Assembly (NCBI RefSeq): GCF_002909235.1
Contig: NZ_PHQQ01000009.1
Span: 92,646 to 156,645, forward strand
DNA: 64,000 nucleotides
Reading direction: 5' to 3'
Source: Arenibacter catalasegens
GTDB lineage: Bacteria; Bacteroidota; Bacteroidia; Flavobacteriales; Flavobacteriaceae
Below are positions 63,765 through 64,000 of the stretch, piece after piece. Position numbers and translations under genes: made by a program. Position 1 is the stretch's first letter. Each line of letters begins with the position of its first letter. The notes beneath the pieces were generated by a model. The model did no database searches. It had not been told where the DNA came from and worked only from the letters and a program-made list of their open reading frames with translations.

Positions 63765-64000
63765 TGGACTATAAAAATTGCATAAGGTTTATTTGCAACT
63801 TCATTAATTTTCTGTATCTGATAACTAAGGTAATTAAGTTTATTCACTATTCTAATTTTCTTAATCGAGGGAAATATACACTACTCCCCATCTGTAAGAC
63901 AGCTTAAAGGTATTCCTTAGTTTATCATGATGCCATTTTTTTAGCATTATAAATTTGATCGGGCGGCACTTTTCCTATTTCGGTATGCCTTCTTTTGGTA

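Noticed and set aside
63925..64000. A 24-codon open frame on the minus strand reaching the right edge (ends ...YNAKKMAS)
   Set aside because: Too short to support as the end of a gene; frames of this length occur by chance, and no family resemblance is visible.

Overview
The window is AT-rich chromosomal DNA from a member of the Bacteroidota, almost certainly a marine Flavobacteriaceae species (a Maribacter, Arenibacter or Zobellia-like genus is plausible, but I cannot fix the genus). The signs are: a TonB-dependent receptor with an N-terminal carboxypeptidase-regulatory-like domain, BatA-type, DUF4834 and YfhO proteins, -7 promoter elements of the Bacteroidota form TAnnTTTG, and almost no Shine-Dalgarno sequences. 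There is no rRNA, tRNA, insertion sequence, prophage or CRISPR array. The content is mostly core-genome, with about 50 protein genes and many clear intrinsic terminators.

Layout. 1-2.6 kb: serC (cut by the left edge), a LuxC-type acyl-CoA reductase and a divergent ferredoxin sharing a symmetric promoter. 2.8-9.1 kb: TonB receptor, ychF, a GNAT-like protein, an outer-membrane beta-barrel protein. 9.2-14.7 kb: a forward operon for surface polysaccharide (DUF4834, YfhO, GT4, flippase). 14.7-19.1 kb: a repeat-rich secreted protein and uvrA. 19.2-21.5 kb: two tandem, closely related ECF sigma factors, each followed about 72 bp later by a 47-residue protein; the two small proteins are homologous, and I regard this duplicated sigma plus small-protein module as the most interesting part of the window. 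21.5-30.2 kb: a cysteine-free endonuclease III, bcp, a conserved orphan protein, an MBL-fold hydrolase, an esterase, paired DUF4870-like membrane proteins, a dihydroorotase-like protein without its metal-binding histidines, and a BatA-domain protein. 30.3-35.6 kb: glycosyltransferase 2, GH20-like and SGNH hydrolases, and a CrtI/retinol-saturase-like oxidoreductase. 35.8-39.4 kb: a receiver / multi-PAS kinase / receiver signalling cluster. 39.7-42.1 kb: YihY and a flavin disulfide-reductase homologue. 42.2-50.3 kb: a complete fatty-acid beta-oxidation cluster (acyl-CoA ligase, MarR regulator, FadN-like bifunctional enzyme, thiolase, acyl-CoA dehydrogenase). 50.8-64 kb: a lipoprotein glycosidase, a GNAT, purL, a CDF metal transporter, a second type of acyl-CoA dehydrogenase, an RsmB-type rRNA methyltransferase, a BNR-repeat lipoprotein, and a sigma / putative anti-sigma / periplasmic sensor operon.

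How the parts fit. The 42-50 kb block gives activation, dehydrogenation, hydration/oxidation and thiolysis of fatty acids under a likely autorepressing MarR protein whose candidate operator is a 12-bp palindrome beside its promoter. The acyl-CoA dehydrogenase at 57.4 kb has a different architecture and its own inverted-repeat site. Three ECF sigma genes lie in the window: one is in a conventional operon with a membrane-anchored putative anti-sigma factor, while the other two are paired only with the tiny proteins.
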